From: Lysobacter sp. cf310
GTDB taxonomy: Bacteria > Pseudomonadota > Gammaproteobacteria > Xanthomonadales > Xanthomonadaceae
Reading direction: 5' to 3'
DNA: 64,000 bases
NCBI RefSeq assembly: GCF_900114355.1
Contig: NZ_FOSS01000001.1
Span: forward strand, 1,414,368 to 1,478,367
Each line of letters begins with the position of its first letter. The first letter of the stretch is position 1. The notes beneath the pieces were generated by a model. The model saw only the letters and a list, made by a program, of their open reading frames with translations. It made no database searches and was not told where the DNA came from. Shown piece after piece: positions 1 to 8,481 of the stretch. The position numbers were made by a program, and so were the translations under genes.

Positions 1-633
1 GTTGCTCAACAAACACAGGGCATTGGCGGTGAAAAGCTGCGGGATCTCGGCCTTGTAGGTCGTGAGATTGTCTTCAAAGGCCGCTCGCAACTTGACGTTG
101 CTGTTCTTCAGTTCGATGAACACCAGCGGCAGGCCGTTCACATACAACAGCATGTCGGGCCGCCGGTAGCCATGCTCGCCACGCACCCAGAGCTGCGTCA
201 CCACCAAGTAGTGGTTGCGTCCGTCCTGCGGCTCGGGCGAATCGAAGTCAATCACACGCAGCCGCTCGGTCACCGTCTGGCCCGCCTGGGGCCCAGCTTG
301 GGGCTTGTAGGTCACGGGCACGCCATCGCGCAGCAAAGCATCCATCTGACGGTTGGCCGCTACCAGGCTCATCGCGGTGCGCGGCAGCAGCAACTCGGCC
401 AGGGCTTGGTCCACCGCGTGGGCCGGGGCCTGCGGATTCAGTCGCTCCAGCGCGGCGCGCAGCCGGTCGGCCAGGATCACCTCGCGCTTGTCGCTGCGAC
501 CGGAGCCGTCGTTCAGGTCATCGGACTGGACTGTGAAGCAATTCAGCGCATCGAAGCCGCACAGGTGCTGGAGCCGCTGCAGCAAAGCGTGCTCGATGTC
601 GTCTTCGCTGATGAAATTCTTCGCAGCGGCCAT
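1..633 (-). CDS. hsdR: Type I restriction enzyme subunit R (HsdR), N-terminal part
   Basis: This is the first 211 residues of the restriction and translocation subunit of a type I R-M complex; the rest lies beyond the window. The frame was read from the reverse complement: it opens MAAAKNFISEDDIEHALLQR and stays open to base 1. Around residues 160-180 it carries RPDMLLYVNG followed by PLVFIELKN, the D...ExK core of the HsdR N-terminal nuclease domain. The helicase domains would follow outside. The ATG is preceded by AGGAAGG at a good distance. It lies 41 bases downstream of hsdS and is the last gene seen of the hsdM-hsdS-hsdR operon. No frameshift is visible, but integrity of the remaining roughly 80% cannot be judged. 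Confidence 0.93.
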   Translation of the reverse strand, partial: MAAAKNFISEDDIEHALLQRLQHLCGFDALNCFTVQSDDLNDGSGRSDKREVILADRLRAALERLNPQAPAHAVDQALAELLLPRTAMSLVAANRQMDALLRDGVPVTYKPQAGPQAGQTVTERLRVIDFDSPEPQDGRNHYLVVTQLWVRGEHGYRRPDMLLYVNGLPLVFIELKNSNVKLRAAFEDNLTTYKAEIPQLFTANALCLLSN

Positions 634-674
634 GGCACCTTCCTGGCGTTACCCGTTGTGGGGAAGAAGACCTG

Positions 675-1931
675 TTAACTGGAGATTGCCGCAGGCTGCG
701 CGGCCCCTTCGGGCGGCTGCTCCTGCATACTAGGTGGAAACTGAATGTCTAAGGCATCGACGCGGAGTTTTCCGGAGATCAGGCGAGGGAGTAGTGCTTC
801 GCGCTGAGCCCTCAACTTCACGCTGATCTGCTTTAGTCGAAGAGCTTTTTCAATCAAGGGTGAAACCAAGCTGTCGAACGCTTTCATGAGTAGCGGCTGA
901 GGCACCCGCACCTTCACAAACCGTAGCTCCTTGCGCTTGATGTGCTGCATGGTCGCGCCTGTCGTCAACGACTCGAAGATGGGAATGGCGAACTTGATCG
1001 AGAAATACAGAAAATCCCTCGACACTCCCGTCGCTGGTGTGACCTTAAAAAGGTGCTGGTTTAGCAACGCGGGGCCTTGATGCCAGACTTGAACTACCAA
1101 CGAGCCAGACCACGAGAAGACGATGTCGCCATTCCCGAATTTGTATCTGCTGGGGATCTTGTCGCCAGCGTTCCGCGGCGTGCCAGCGCAGACGCCTGCG
1201 TTTAGTTCTTTGATCTTGACGATCGGTAGTCCTTCGTCATGCAGCTCCGTTGGATCGAACGGATAGCCGTTGAGGAAGGTGCCAAGCTGTTCAAGCGGCA
1301 CGAGATCCACCTGGGTTTGGTTCGCATATTCATCGCTCTTGGGAAATCGCATCCGCACGAACCACTCGCGGTAGATTTCTTCGGCCATGGACTCCAGCAA
1401 GGCGATGCGGCGCTGGTTGTTGGCGATCAGGTCGTTCAGTCCGACCAAGACAGCAGCGATCTTGTCTTGTTCGCTACGGGGCGGCAGACGCAGCTTCAAC
1501 TCCTTCGCAACGGTCACGTTGAAGTGCTGTTGTGCAGCACCAACCAGATTTCCGCCTACTAAGCTCTGACCAAAGGAGGAATTGAAAATGGCTGCGATGT
1601 AGTGCGGATTTAGCTCTGGGCCGGGACGAAGGATGACCAAGTCACTGCAATTGGCATCCAGCAGGTCCGCCGGGATCACACAGGCAGTACCCGGGTAGCC
1701 CGTGCGGACAATGGCTACATCGCCCGGGCGCAGCTTCGACTTCTTGATGGAGTCATGGAACGACTCAGGGATGTATTTCAGGTCGTTGTAGTTGAGCCTG
1801 AACGGCTGAATGTTCAACGACCGCAGGAACGGAACGCCAGTCTCGACATATTGATCGGCCATAGAGCCAACGAAGCCGACCGTCACGTACTCGCTCACCT
1901 CTTTGATCTTGATGTCGCGCCACCGATTCAT
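675..1931 (-). CDS. hsdS: Type I R-M specificity subunit (HsdS)
   Basis: The 418-residue DNA-recognition subunit, which decides the target sequence for both methylation and cleavage. It has the usual two-fold layout: a first target-recognition domain (about residues 5-145), a conserved helical spacer (RSEQDKIAAVL ... EEIYREWFVRMRFP, about 153-200), a second recognition domain (about 210-365) and a second helix (KLRAQREALLPRLISGKL). A short unconserved tail ends AAQPAAISS. Its ATG directly abuts the hsdM stop codon (TGA then ATG with no bases between), so it is translationally coupled to hsdM. Recognition domains of this family are hypervariable, so the target site cannot be predicted by eye. 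Confidence 0.94.
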   Translation of the reverse strand: MNRWRDIKIKEVSEYVTVGFVGSMADQYVETGVPFLRSLNIQPFRLNYNDLKYIPESFHDSIKKSKLRPGDVAIVRTGYPGTACVIPADLLDANCSDLVILRPGPELNPHYIAAIFNSSFGQSLVGGNLVGAAQQHFNVTVAKELKLRLPPRSEQDKIAAVLVGLNDLIANNQRRIALLESMAEEIYREWFVRMRFPKSDEYANQTQVDLVPLEQLGTFLNGYPFDPTELHDEGLPIVKIKELNAGVCAGTPRNAGDKIPSRYKFGNGDIVFSWSGSLVVQVWHQGPALLNQHLFKVTPATGVSRDFLYFSIKFAIPIFESLTTGATMQHIKRKELRFVKVRVPQPLLMKAFDSLVSPLIEKALRLKQISVKLRAQREALLPRLISGKLRVDALDIQFPPSMQEQPPEGAAQPAAISS

Positions 1932-4049
1932 TCAGCTGGACTCGCAGATCTTCTTAAGGTTGGAATCAATGATCGCCTTCAAGCGGAGTGCAGTGCTGTC
2001 AAGCTCATCCAAATCATCCATGGACAACTGTAGGTCAGCCAGGAACTCCTCCTCCGTCTTCCCATCCTCCTCGATCACCACACCTACATACCGCCCCGGG
2101 TTCAGCGACCAATCCTGTTCGGCCATCTCTTCGCGACTGGCCAGCTTGCACAGGCCGATGACGTCTTCGTAAGCCGCCTTCGGGAAACGCTCCTGCAGCC
2201 AGCTCACATGCTGGTAGTACAGCTCGGCGGCCTTCAGCTCGTCGTGGAGGGCCTGCACCGCCGCCTTCACGCCCTTGGTCTGTCGGTTGGCGGTGGCGCG
2301 CTTGCCATCTGCCTTGGCGGCCTCGGCCTTGCGCTTGTCCATTTCTCGAATGGCCTTGTCCAGCGCCTTCACGGCAGCGTGCACGCCGCTGAAGAAGGGC
2401 GTGAACCGGGCGCGCAGCGTGAGCTGCGCGGCGTTGCGGTCATCCACGCTGTGCTTCTGGCCGCGGCTGCGTTCGTGCTGGGCTTGAGCCTGCTGCAGCG
2501 CGGTGAGCTGGCCCCACTGAGCCTGCAGCGCGGCGATAGCGTCGCGCGCGGCCCGGTTGGTTTGTGGGTCGGCCGCCTCTTCGGCCAGCACGGCCAGCAG
2601 GCGCTCGCTCAAGGCCGGCAGGTGCTCGGCCGCCTCCTTGAGCTGAGCCATGCCTTGATGCAGATAGCGATCCACCTGGTCCACGAATTCCTGGCGGCGG
2701 CCCTTGTGCAGGCGGGGAATGAGGGCGATGTTCTGGATCTGCTCGTCGCTCAGCTCGCGGTGGGCACGGTCAACCTGGGTGAAGATGTTGCGCGCGTCGA
2801 TGAACAGCACCTTCTCATCCGTCTTGCCTTTGTCGAAGAACCACAGCGTGGCCGGCAGAGTGACGGTGTAGAACAGGTTGGACGGCAGCGTAAGCATGCC
2901 GTAGATAAGGTTCTGCTCGATCAACGTGCGGCGGATATCCGCCTCGGAGTGGCGGGCATCACTGGCAGAATTGGCCATCACCAACGCGGCACGGCCACCG
3001 GGCTTGAGCGACGTGGCGAAGAGGTTGATCCACAGGTAGTTGCCGTTGGGTACGGTCTCGACGGCTTTTTCCTTGCCGTCCTTGCCCCCACCCGACGCCT
3101 TGGCCTTGGTCTTGTTGCGAGGCACGCCGTAGGTGTTGAAGCGGCGGTCCTTCTCCACGGCGTCCAGCGTCACGTCGTCTACGTTGAAGGGTGGATTGGC
3201 CATCACGTAGTCGAAGGCGCCAAAGGCGTTGAAGGGGTCTTCGTAATAGGTGTTGGCCTGCTTGATGTCGCCGCGCAGGTTATTCACCGCAAGGTTCATC
3301 TTGGCGAGCTTGACCGTCTCCAGCGTCTTCTCGGTGCCGCAGACAAATACATCAAGGTCGGCCGCCTTGTCGGTCTGGTGCTGGTGGATGAAGTCCGCCG
3401 ACTGCACGAACATGCCGCCCGAGCCACAAGCGGGGTCGAAGACCTTACCGCCGTGGGGTTCTATGATCTCGGTCATGAGCTTGACAACAGAACGTGGCGT
3501 GAAGAACTCGCCGCCGCCCTGGCCCTCGCTGAGCGCGAAGTTGGCCAGGAAGTACTCGTAGATCTGGCCGAAGACGTCGCCCGAGGCGTCCACTGGGATG
3601 TCGGAGAACAGCTTGAGCAAGTCCTTGGGGATATGCTGATTTTTGGGGCTGCGGGTAAAGCGGTCGTACTCCTCCTGCGGCAGTACGCCCAGCAACTCGG
3701 GCTTTGTTTTCTCGATGCTGGCCATCGCGGCGCGTATGGCCTTGGCGATGTTTTCCTTCTCGGGCAGGTTGAGCAAGTAGTCGTAGCGTGCCTGTGGCTT
3801 CAGATAGAAGCCGCACTTTTCGATGGCGATTTCCTCTTCGCTCCGCTCCCGGCGAGTGCCTTGGAGCTTCTTGAACTCCTGCGCGATGGCCGCTTCGTGC
3901 TGGCGGCATTTGTTGTCAACGAACTTCAGGAAGATCAGGCCCAGCACCGGGGTGCTGTATTCACTGGCCTTCAGGTCTGAGTTGGCTCGGAGCTTGTCGG
4001 CTGCTGACCACAGGTCGTTTTCGAGCTTTTTGAGTTGGTCGCGATTCAT
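1932..4049 (-). CDS. hsdM: Type I R-M DNA methyltransferase subunit (HsdM)
   Basis: The 705-residue adenine-N6 methyltransferase subunit and first gene of the operon. The HsdM N-terminal helical domain covers about residues 5-145. The AdoMet-binding motif I is DPACGSGGMF (205-214) and the catalytic motif IV is NPPF (285-288), both intact. At about 705 residues it is longer than the classical roughly 500-530-residue HsdM. The extra part is a charged, helix-rich C-terminal region (about 450-620, rich in Ala, Gln and Lys) of coiled-coil character, ending with LNPGRYVGVV and DDLDELDSTALRLKAII. It overlaps or abuts nothing upstream; about 250 bases separate it from the tRNA. Codon use is less GC-biased than in neighbouring chromosomal genes, which fits horizontal acquisition. 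Confidence 0.95.
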   Translation of the reverse strand: MNRDQLKKLENDLWSAADKLRANSDLKASEYSTPVLGLIFLKFVDNKCRQHEAAIAQEFKKLQGTRRERSEEEIAIEKCGFYLKPQARYDYLLNLPEKENIAKAIRAAMASIEKTKPELLGVLPQEEYDRFTRSPKNQHIPKDLLKLFSDIPVDASGDVFGQIYEYFLANFALSEGQGGGEFFTPRSVVKLMTEIIEPHGGKVFDPACGSGGMFVQSADFIHQHQTDKAADLDVFVCGTEKTLETVKLAKMNLAVNNLRGDIKQANTYYEDPFNAFGAFDYVMANPPFNVDDVTLDAVEKDRRFNTYGVPRNKTKAKASGGGKDGKEKAVETVPNGNYLWINLFATSLKPGGRAALVMANSASDARHSEADIRRTLIEQNLIYGMLTLPSNLFYTVTLPATLWFFDKGKTDEKVLFIDARNIFTQVDRAHRELSDEQIQNIALIPRLHKGRRQEFVDQVDRYLHQGMAQLKEAAEHLPALSERLLAVLAEEAADPQTNRAARDAIAALQAQWGQLTALQQAQAQHERSRGQKHSVDDRNAAQLTLRARFTPFFSGVHAAVKALDKAIREMDKRKAEAAKADGKRATANRQTKGVKAAVQALHDELKAAELYYQHVSWLQERFPKAAYEDVIGLCKLASREEMAEQDWSLNPGRYVGVVIEEDGKTEEEFLADLQLSMDDLDELDSTALRLKAIIDSNLKKICESS

Positions 4050-4302
4050 TCCGTAATCGTAACGGAGTTGACCCTTTCTCTGCAGTGCTGCAGCTGGACA
4101 AGAAGAAATTGGGTCAGGTTGAATTTCATGAGCCCTACATGGCGGGCCACATGCGAACCGGCTCCATTCTGCCCGGAGCCATCCTCATATCGACTTGACC
4201 CGGTTTAGAAGCGATAAATACGGCGACCAATCATCAAAGATTGGCGAAGCGCGGCAGCCTTTGATGCGCCTCCCGCAGAACCGATACCCACCCGACGCAA
4301 CA
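4050..4302. other. Spacer between hsdM and tRNA-Ile2
   Basis: No convincing gene. This should hold the hsd promoter, but I see no clear -35/-10 pair. An imperfect dyad CCGTAATCGTAACGG sits immediately before the hsdM start (4050-4064), where it could bind a regulator or mask the ribosome site. Base composition is lower in GC than the flanking chromosome, marking a possible edge of the acquired hsd segment. Confidence 0.4.
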
Positions 4303-4378
4303 TGGTGGGCCCACCAGGATTCGAACCTGGAACCAAAGGATTATGAGTCCTCTGCTCTAACCGTTGAGCTATAGGCCC
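4303..4378 (-). tRNA. tRNA-Ile2 (anticodon CAU)
   Basis: A 76-base cloverleaf including encoded CCA. The acceptor stem GGGCCTA pairs with TGGGCCC (one G-T pair). The D arm reads AGCTCAACGGTTAGAGC, the anticodon arm GAGGACTCATAATCCTT has the anticodon CAT, and the T arm contains GGTTCGAATCC. The loop context GACTCATAATC and the D arm resemble the lysidine-modified isoleucine tRNA (E. coli ileX type), which reads AUA, rather than elongator or initiator tRNA-Met; that assignment is from memory of the families. Its 3' end faces the hsd operon, the orientation in which tRNA genes commonly serve as integration sites. Confidence 0.88.
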
Positions 4379-4491
4379 GCGCGTCGGGGAATTCTACGGG
4401 AGCGGGCCGCGCGGCATAAGCCGGGCCGGGGGTGCCGGCTAGGTACGCCTGCGGCGGCCGCGTCGCTGGGCGCGGTGCGGCCGCTGCGGGC

Positions 4492-6876
4492 TCAGGGCTG
4501 GGAGGACATCGAGTACGGCCGCTGCTTCGGGTCGGTCGCCCAGGCCTTGTCGGGCTGCGCCTGCATGGTGAAGCGCAGTTCGCCGCCGGCGAGGATTTCG
4601 TCGTGGCGCAGGTAGGCGCGGTCCAGCGGCTGGCCGTTGAGGGTGGCGCGGCCGATGTAGGTGTGGGCGTCGTCCAGGCCGTCGGCGATCACGCTGAAGC
4701 GCTTGCCGTTGGGCAGCGTGAGGGTGGCGCGCGGGACGAAGGGGCGGCCGATCACGTACTCGTTGCTGGCCGGGGCCACCGGGTAGAAGCCCAGGGCGGT
4801 GAATACGTACCAGGCCGACATCTGGCCGAGGTCGTCGTTGCCGGCCAGGCCGTCGGGGCGCGGCGCGTACTGGGTGGCCATGATCTGCTTGAGGCGTTCC
4901 TGGGTGCGCCAGGGTTGGCCGGCGTAGGCGTACAGATAGGCGACGTGGTGGCTGGGTTCGTTGCCGTGCGCATACCAGCCGATCAGGCCGGTGATGTCTT
5001 CCATGTGCTCGAAGATCTTGGGGTCGACCTTGGCGTCGAAGACCTGGTCGAGTTTGTCGACGAGTTTGGCGTCGCCGCCTAGCGCGGCGGTGAGGCCGGC
5101 GACGTCCTGCGGGACGTACCAGGAGTACTGCCAGGCGTTGCCTTCGGTGTAGTCGCTGCCGTAGCCGCTGACGGTGGGATCGAAGGGTTCGCGGAAGGCG
5201 CCGTCGCGCTTGCGCGCGCGCATGAAGCCGGTCTTGGCGTCGAAGGCGTGTTTCCAGTTGCCGGCGCGCTTGTTGAAGGTCGCGGCGATGTCCTTGCGTC
5301 CCATGGCCTCGGCCATGCGCGCGATGGTCCAGTCGTCGTAGGCGTATTCCAGGGTCTTGGAGGCGGCCTCGCCCTCTTCGTCGATCGGCACGTAGCCCAG
5401 TTCCATGTACTGGGCGATGCCGTCGTAGGGGCCGTAGCTGGCGCTGGCGACCATGGCCTGCAGGGCTTCGTCGGCGTCGTAACCGCGGATGCCTTTCATG
5501 TAGGCGTCGGCGATCACCGGCACGGCGTGGTAGCCGATCATGCACCAGGTCTCCTGGCCGTGGAACGCCCATACCGGCAGCACGCCGTAGGGGCTTTCGC
5601 GGCGCGAGGCCAGCAGCGAATTGACGAAGTCGCTGTTGCGTTGCTCGGGCTGCACCAACGTCAGCAGCGGGTGCAGCGCGCGATAGGTATCCCACAACGA
5701 GAAGGTGGAGTGGTGGCGATAGCCCTTGGCCTGGTGCACGGCGTTGTCGGGGCCGCGATAGCGGCCGTCGCTGTCCATGAACAGGCTGGGGCCCATCAGT
5801 GTGTGATACAGCGCGGTGTAGAAGCTCTTGCGCATCGGCTCGGGCGCGTCGAGGTCGACCGCCGATAGCGCCTGGGTCCAGCTGGCGCGCGCCTGCGCGC
5901 GCACGCCGTCGAAATCCCAGCCGGGGACTTCGGCATCGAGATTGGCGATGGCGCTGTCCTCGCTGACCGGAGAGATCGCGACTTTGACCACCAGCGACTG
6001 CCCGGCGGCGTCGGCGAAGTCGAAGGCGCCGACCAGCTGGCGGCCTTCGATCTGCGCGCGCAACGCGGGCGTCTTCTCGGCCGGCGGCGGGAAGCCTTTG
6101 TAGATCACGTCCTGTTCGGTGTCGTGGAACTGGTGGCCGCTGAGCGGGCGCGAGAAGCGCATCGCGAAATAGAGCTGGCGGCCGGGCGCCCAGCCGCGGG
6201 TTTCGCGGAAGCCGGTGACGGTACCGTCGGGGCGCAGGCGCAGGCGCGACCACAGCACCTTGCCGGGGTAGTCGTACATGCTGGTGCGCAGGTCGATCAG
6301 CACGTGCGCGGGCTTGCCCTTGGGGAAGCTGTAGCGATGCACGCCGACGCGTTCGGTGGCGGTGAGTTCGGCGCGCACCTGGTAGTCGTCGAGGGTGACG
6401 GCGTAGTAGCCGGGCTGGGCGACTTCGTCGTCGTGGCGGAAGCGCGAGCGGTAGCCGCTGCCGGGCTTGCCGTCTTCGCCACGCTCCAGGCGCACCTCGC
6501 CCGCGATCGGCATCAGCAACACGTCGCCGAGGTCGGAGTGGCCGGTGCCGGAGAAATGGGTGTGCGAGAAGCCGACGACGCTGGTGTCGTCGTAGCGGTA
6601 GCCCGCGGCCCAACCGTAGGCCTCCTTGCGCGGCTTGATCTGGGTGTCGGGACTGAGCTGGACCATGCCGAACGGCACCACCGCGCCGGGGAAGGTGTGG
6701 CCTTCGCCGCCGGTGCCGATGAAGGGATCGACCGCGGCGTAGGCGCGGCGACCGGCGTCGTCGGTCGCGGGCGGCGCGGCCGCGGCGGCGAGGCCGCTCA
6801 TGGCCCAGGCCAACAGCAGCGGCCAGGGCAGGCGGCGCTTGGGCGAGGGGCGCGGGGACGAGACATCGGCAGGCAT
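4492..6876 (-). CDS. Secreted GH92 family alpha-mannosidase
   Basis: A 794-residue glycoside hydrolase family 92 enzyme, an exo-acting alpha-mannosidase (typically alpha-1,2) that trims N-glycans or mannans and releases mannose. The start was placed at the ATG giving MPADVSSPRPSPKRRLPWPL, with GGAG 8 bases upstream. The longer open frame would run through the operator region. After a basic n-region and a hydrophobic segment ending in GLAAAAA (signal peptide), the GH92 hallmark DPFIGTGGEGHTFPGAVVPF and later GYRYDD, GFSHTHFSGTGHSD are seen. Later family motifs include HSTFSLWDTYRALHPLLTL, NDDLGQMSAWYVF and ALGFYPVAPAS. It diverges from the fructokinase-isomerase pair and probably shares regulation with it through the dyads in between. 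Exact linkage preference is not readable from sequence. Confidence 0.93.
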   Translation of the reverse strand: MPADVSSPRPSPKRRLPWPLLLAWAMSGLAAAAAPPATDDAGRRAYAAVDPFIGTGGEGHTFPGAVVPFGMVQLSPDTQIKPRKEAYGWAAGYRYDDTSVVGFSHTHFSGTGHSDLGDVLLMPIAGEVRLERGEDGKPGSGYRSRFRHDDEVAQPGYYAVTLDDYQVRAELTATERVGVHRYSFPKGKPAHVLIDLRTSMYDYPGKVLWSRLRLRPDGTVTGFRETRGWAPGRQLYFAMRFSRPLSGHQFHDTEQDVIYKGFPPPAEKTPALRAQIEGRQLVGAFDFADAAGQSLVVKVAISPVSEDSAIANLDAEVPGWDFDGVRAQARASWTQALSAVDLDAPEPMRKSFYTALYHTLMGPSLFMDSDGRYRGPDNAVHQAKGYRHHSTFSLWDTYRALHPLLTLVQPEQRNSDFVNSLLASRRESPYGVLPVWAFHGQETWCMIGYHAVPVIADAYMKGIRGYDADEALQAMVASASYGPYDGIAQYMELGYVPIDEEGEAASKTLEYAYDDWTIARMAEAMGRKDIAATFNKRAGNWKHAFDAKTGFMRARKRDGAFREPFDPTVSGYGSDYTEGNAWQYSWYVPQDVAGLTAALGGDAKLVDKLDQVFDAKVDPKIFEHMEDITGLIGWYAHGNEPSHHVAYLYAYAGQPWRTQERLKQIMATQYAPRPDGLAGNDDLGQMSAWYVFTALGFYPVAPASNEYVIGRPFVPRATLTLPNGKRFSVIADGLDDAHTYIGRATLNGQPLDRAYLRHDEILAGGELRFTMQAQPDKAWATDPKQRPYSMSSQP

Positions 6877-6930
6877 GGACGGCTCCGGGTGAGCGCCCCG
6901 GGCGGACCCGACCGGGGCGCTGGCAGTGAA

Positions 6931-6946
6931 TTTAGATCGTTCTAAA
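6931..6946. promoter_or_regulatory. Operator-like dyad O1 before GH92
   Basis: TTTAGATCGTTCTAAA: two perfect 6-base arms (TTTAGA / TCTAAA) around TCGT, about 55 bases upstream of the GH92 ATG. It is followed by TTGCAAACGCTAGCATG, which has a LacI-family flavour (AA-CG core). The same core recurs in inverted orientation about 90 bases away. It is probably the binding site of a sugar-responsive repressor; the regulator is unknown. Confidence 0.5.
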
Positions 6947-7033
6947 CCTTGCAAACGCTAGCATGCGGCCGATAGGCCCGCATGCTGCACCGCAGAATGC
7001 GCGGCGCTGCGGCGGGGCGCAGCATGCGATGCA

Positions 7034-7048
7034 ATTAGAACGATCCAA
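7034..7048. promoter_or_regulatory. Operator-like dyad O2, degenerate copy of O1
   Basis: ATTAGAACGATCCAA contains TTAGAACGATC, an exact 11-base match to the reverse complement of the O1 core; the other arm is degenerate (CCAA for CTAA). With O1 it gives two sites about 100 bases apart in the divergent region, an arrangement that would suit repression by looping or joint control of both transcription units. Confidence 0.4.
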
Positions 7049-7472
7049 CGCATGCGCCCCAGCCTCGCTCGTTGCCATGGCCGCACCCCGTCGGCGCCGA
7101 CCCGCGCCCGCCCTGGACGAACGATTTCGAGCAGCACCGCCCACGAGTTTCGGCGCGCGACGCGGCAGCGCGGCGCAGGCACGGCGCTTCGGTTCGCCGG
7201 GGCAGGCCGATGCAAGCGCATCCAGGCCGTATCGATGATGCCGCTTGCGCACGATTGCAGTGCGATATCCGCGCGTACTATCGGCTCGATGCGTCCACCC
7301 CTTCGCGCCGCCAACCCCATTGCTTCCGCCTCCTGCGGAGACGCCCTATGAGCGGTCGTGCCCTGCCCCGCGCAGCGGCCGCGACTGTCGCCGGCCGGCG
7401 CATTTGCAGCCGGGACGCTTCGAACAAGTCCAAACTATTCGCGTCGGCATCGCCGAACGGAGCGGCGTGCTG

Positions 7473-8468
7473 ATGGCCCGCGAGCCGCGCGCAGCCATCG
7501 TCTGCTTCGGCGAGGCCCTGATCGATTTCCTCGCGCGCCCGCCGCAACGGCCGGGCGAGTCGCGCCACTTCGTCGAATACGCGGGCGGCGCGCCGGCCAA
7601 CGTCGCCAGCGCGATCGCGCGCCTGGGCGGCCAGGCGCGCTTCGTCGGCATGCTGGGCGAGGATATGTTCGGCGACTTCCTCTACGACCAGCTGCGCGAC
7701 GTCGGCGTGGACGTGCGCTACACGGTGCGCACCGCCGGCGCCAAAACCGCGCTGGCCTTCGTGTCGCTGGACGCGCACGGCGAGCGCAGTTTCAGTTTCT
7801 ACCGCCCGCCCGCAGCCGATCTGCTGTTTCGCGCCGAGCACTACCAGGCGCATTGCTTCGAGGATGCGCTGGCCTTCCACGTCTGCTCCAACAGCCTGAC
7901 CGAGGCCGGCATCGCCAACGCGACCTTGTCGGGCATGCAGCGCGCGCGCCAGGCCGGCGCGCTGGTCAGCATGGACCTCAACCTGCGCCCGGCACTGTGG
8001 GCCGACGCCTTCGACCCGCTGCCTACGGTATGGCGGGCCTTGCTGGAGGCCGACACGATCAAGCTCAGCCGCTCCGAGCTCGCGTTCCTGGCCGCGCCGC
8101 TGGGCAGCGAGACCGCGGCCCTGCAGCGCCTGTGGCACGGCTATGCGACCTGCGTGCTGGTCACCGACGGCGCCGCGCCGATCCGCTGGTACACGCGCAC
8201 GCGCCAGGGCGAGTTGCCCACCTTCGAGGTGCTGCCGGCCGACACCACCGCCGCCGGCGACGCCTTCGTCGGCGGCTGGCTGCACCGGCTGGCGACGCTG
8301 GACGTGCAAGCCCCTGACTTTCCGGCCTTCCTCGAGCACCGCGCGCTGTTCGAAGATGCGCTGCGCTACGCCGCCGCGACCGGCGCGCTGGCGACCACGC
8401 GCCACGGCGCGTTCGCGGCGATGCCGCCGCGTTCGGAAGTGGAGCTATTGATGGAAGAGCAGCCGTGA
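7473..8468 (+). CDS. PfkB-family fructokinase
   Basis: A 331-residue ribokinase/PfkB-family sugar kinase, most likely phosphorylating fructose to fructose 6-phosphate. PfkB signature 1 is seen as GGAPANVASAIARLGG and signature 2 as DTTAAGDAFVGGW, with the catalytic Asp in the A-G-D motif. The N-terminal strand IVCFGEALIDFL is typical. The start was set at ATG 7473 (MAREPRAAIVCFGEAL); a GTG six bases upstream is equally well placed behind GGAG and is an alternative. The AGE isomerase follows after 13 bases, so the two form an operon. Fructokinase rather than ribokinase or KDG kinase is inferred from this mannose-handling context. Confidence 0.88.
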   Translation: MAREPRAAIVCFGEALIDFLARPPQRPGESRHFVEYAGGAPANVASAIARLGGQARFVGMLGEDMFGDFLYDQLRDVGVDVRYTVRTAGAKTALAFVSLDAHGERSFSFYRPPAADLLFRAEHYQAHCFEDALAFHVCSNSLTEAGIANATLSGMQRARQAGALVSMDLNLRPALWADAFDPLPTVWRALLEADTIKLSRSELAFLAAPLGSETAALQRLWHGYATCVLVTDGAAPIRWYTRTRQGELPTFEVLPADTTAAGDAFVGGWLHRLATLDVQAPDFPAFLEHRALFEDALRYAAATGALATTRHGAFAAMPPRSEVELLMEEQP

Positions 8469-8481
8469 TGGAAGAACCGCT

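Larger units (their letters stand above)
6877..7472. other. Divergent regulatory region of the mannose module
   Basis: About 600 bases between the GH92 start and the fructokinase start with no convincing gene; the short frames here are GC-driven. It contains two related operator-like dyads (listed separately), several GCATGC repeats between 6961 and 7052, and TTGCAG followed 18 bases later by TATCGG near 7255-7285, a weak promoter candidate for the kinase. No regulator gene is present in the window. Confidence 0.45.

Noticed and set aside
2208-3980. 590-residue open frame on the plus strand
   Set aside because: Antisense to hsdM, which has all its motifs. Composition is Val/Gly/Leu-rich as expected from reading a high-GC gene backwards; no domain seen.
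6877-6954. N-terminal extension of the GH92 protein
   Set aside because: Would place 26 residues before the signal peptide and translate the operator dyad; the internal ATG has a ribosome site.
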